A stretch of 43,131 nucleotides of DNA. It comes from Lysobacteraceae bacterium. GTDB lineage: Bacteria > Pseudomonadota > Gammaproteobacteria > Xanthomonadales > Rhodanobacteraceae. The stretch spans positions 1-43,131 of the forward strand of contig JAGWVM010000013.1 of assembly GCA_018970895.1 (NCBI GenBank). Reading direction: 5' to 3'. The notes under the pieces were generated by a model. That model worked only from the letters and a program-made list of their open reading frames with translations, searched no databases and was not told where the DNA came from. Positions within the stretch are counted from its first letter, which is position 1. Each line of letters starts with the position of its first letter. Shown here piece after piece: positions 42,236 through 43,131 of this stretch. The translations under genes were made by a program, and so were the position numbers.

Positions 42236-43131
42236 ATGCAGAGTGCCCATTCCGGCGCCACCGATCCACGTTCCCTGCAGGCACGCACCGATCGATCCGG
42301 TGCCCTCCCGCTGCTCGTCGCCCTGCTTTGGGGGGTGGCCTGGATAGCCGGGCTGATGCGCAGTGGCCTGGGCGAGCCGGACGAGGGTCGCTATGCGGAG
42401 GTCGCGCGCGAGATGCTCGCCAGCGGCGACTGGATCACGCCACGCCTCGACGGCTTCCTGTTCTTCGACAAGCCGCCGCTGCATTACTGGGGCACCGCGG
42501 CCGCCTATGCGCTGTTCGGCACCGAGCCGTGGGTCGCGCGGCTTTGGGGGGCGCTGGCCGGTGTGCTGGCCATCGTCGCCGTGGCCTGGGCCGGGTGGCG
42601 AGTATGGGGGCGCGCCGCCGGGCTTTACGCCGCGGCGATCCTCGGCAGCAGCTTGCTGGTCGCGGTGAGCGCGCACGTGGGGACGCTGGACTTGGGCGTG
42701 GCGGCGTTCCTCGCGCTGGGCATGGCCTGTTTCACGGTGGCGCAGTTCGATCCCGCCTCGGCTCCGCGGCGCACCGCGATCAATCTCGGCATGTGGGCGG
42801 CGCTGGCGCTGGCGGTATTGTCCAAGGGCCTGATCGGCGTGGTGCTGCCGGGCATGGTGCTGGCCGTCTACATGCTGTGGCAGCGCGACTGGCGGGTGCT
42901 CGGCCGCGTGTCGCTGTTGCCGGGGCTGGTCCTGCTGCTGGCCGTGTCTGCACCGTGGTTCATCGAGGTGACGCGCCGGCACCCGGAGTTCTTCGACTAC
43001 TTCTTCATCCGCGAGCACTTCACCCGCTTCCTCACCTCGGCCGACAACCGCGGCAAGCCGCCCGGCTTCTTCATTCCGGTGGTGCTGCTGGGGCTGTTCC
43101 CGTGGACTGCGCTGGTGCCGTTCACGCGCAG
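42236..43131 (+). CDS. ArnT-like glycosyltransferase family 39 protein (3' truncated by window end)
   Basis: SGLGEPDEGRYAEVAREMLASGDWITPRLDGFLFFDKPPLHYWGTAAAYALFG. Confidence 0.9.
   Translation, partial: MQSAHSGATDPRSLQARTDRSGALPLLVALLWGVAWIAGLMRSGLGEPDEGRYAEVAREMLASGDWITPRLDGFLFFDKPPLHYWGTAAAYALFGTEPWVARLWGALAGVLAIVAVAWAGWRVWGRAAGLYAAAILGSSLLVAVSAHVGTLDLGVAAFLALGMACFTVAQFDPASAPRRTAINLGMWAALALAVLSKGLIGVVLPGMVLAVYMLWQRDWRVLGRVSLLPGLVLLLAVSAPWFIEVTRRHPEFFDYFFIREHFTRFLTSADNRGKPPGFFIPVVLLGLFPWTALVPFTR

Overview
High-GC gammaproteobacterial chromosomal window, probably Xanthomonadales/Rhodanobacteraceae-like (inferred from gene content and composition). About 40 densely packed protein genes, mostly housekeeping: rpsR/rpsF, asnS, nei, can, slyD, two DEAD-box helicases, fghA, maf, rlmH, rsfS, nadD, holA, lptE, leuS, pqiABC and cnoX. 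No tRNA, rRNA, CRISPR array, transposase or phage genes were recognised. The most interesting locus (about 29.05-31.6 kb) lies between nadD and rsfS. It contains an ECF sigma factor, an NrsF/DUF1109-type anti-sigma, a secreted Met/His-rich pentapeptide-repeat (MKHDA, MXKDX-like) protein and a divergent exported MsrB. Three exact copies of GTAACC-N16-CGAA were found there by eye, one in front of the sigma operon, one in front of msrB and one in front of the Met-rich gene. This looks like a self-contained periplasmic methionine-based oxidant-scavenging module, analogous to SigF/NrsF-MrpX-YedY systems but built on MsrB. A second signal is a BlaI-type operator (ATTAC-N4-GTAAT): two copies precede blaI-blaR1(TonB) and one precedes a distant TonB-like lipoprotein gene, suggesting a small regulon.
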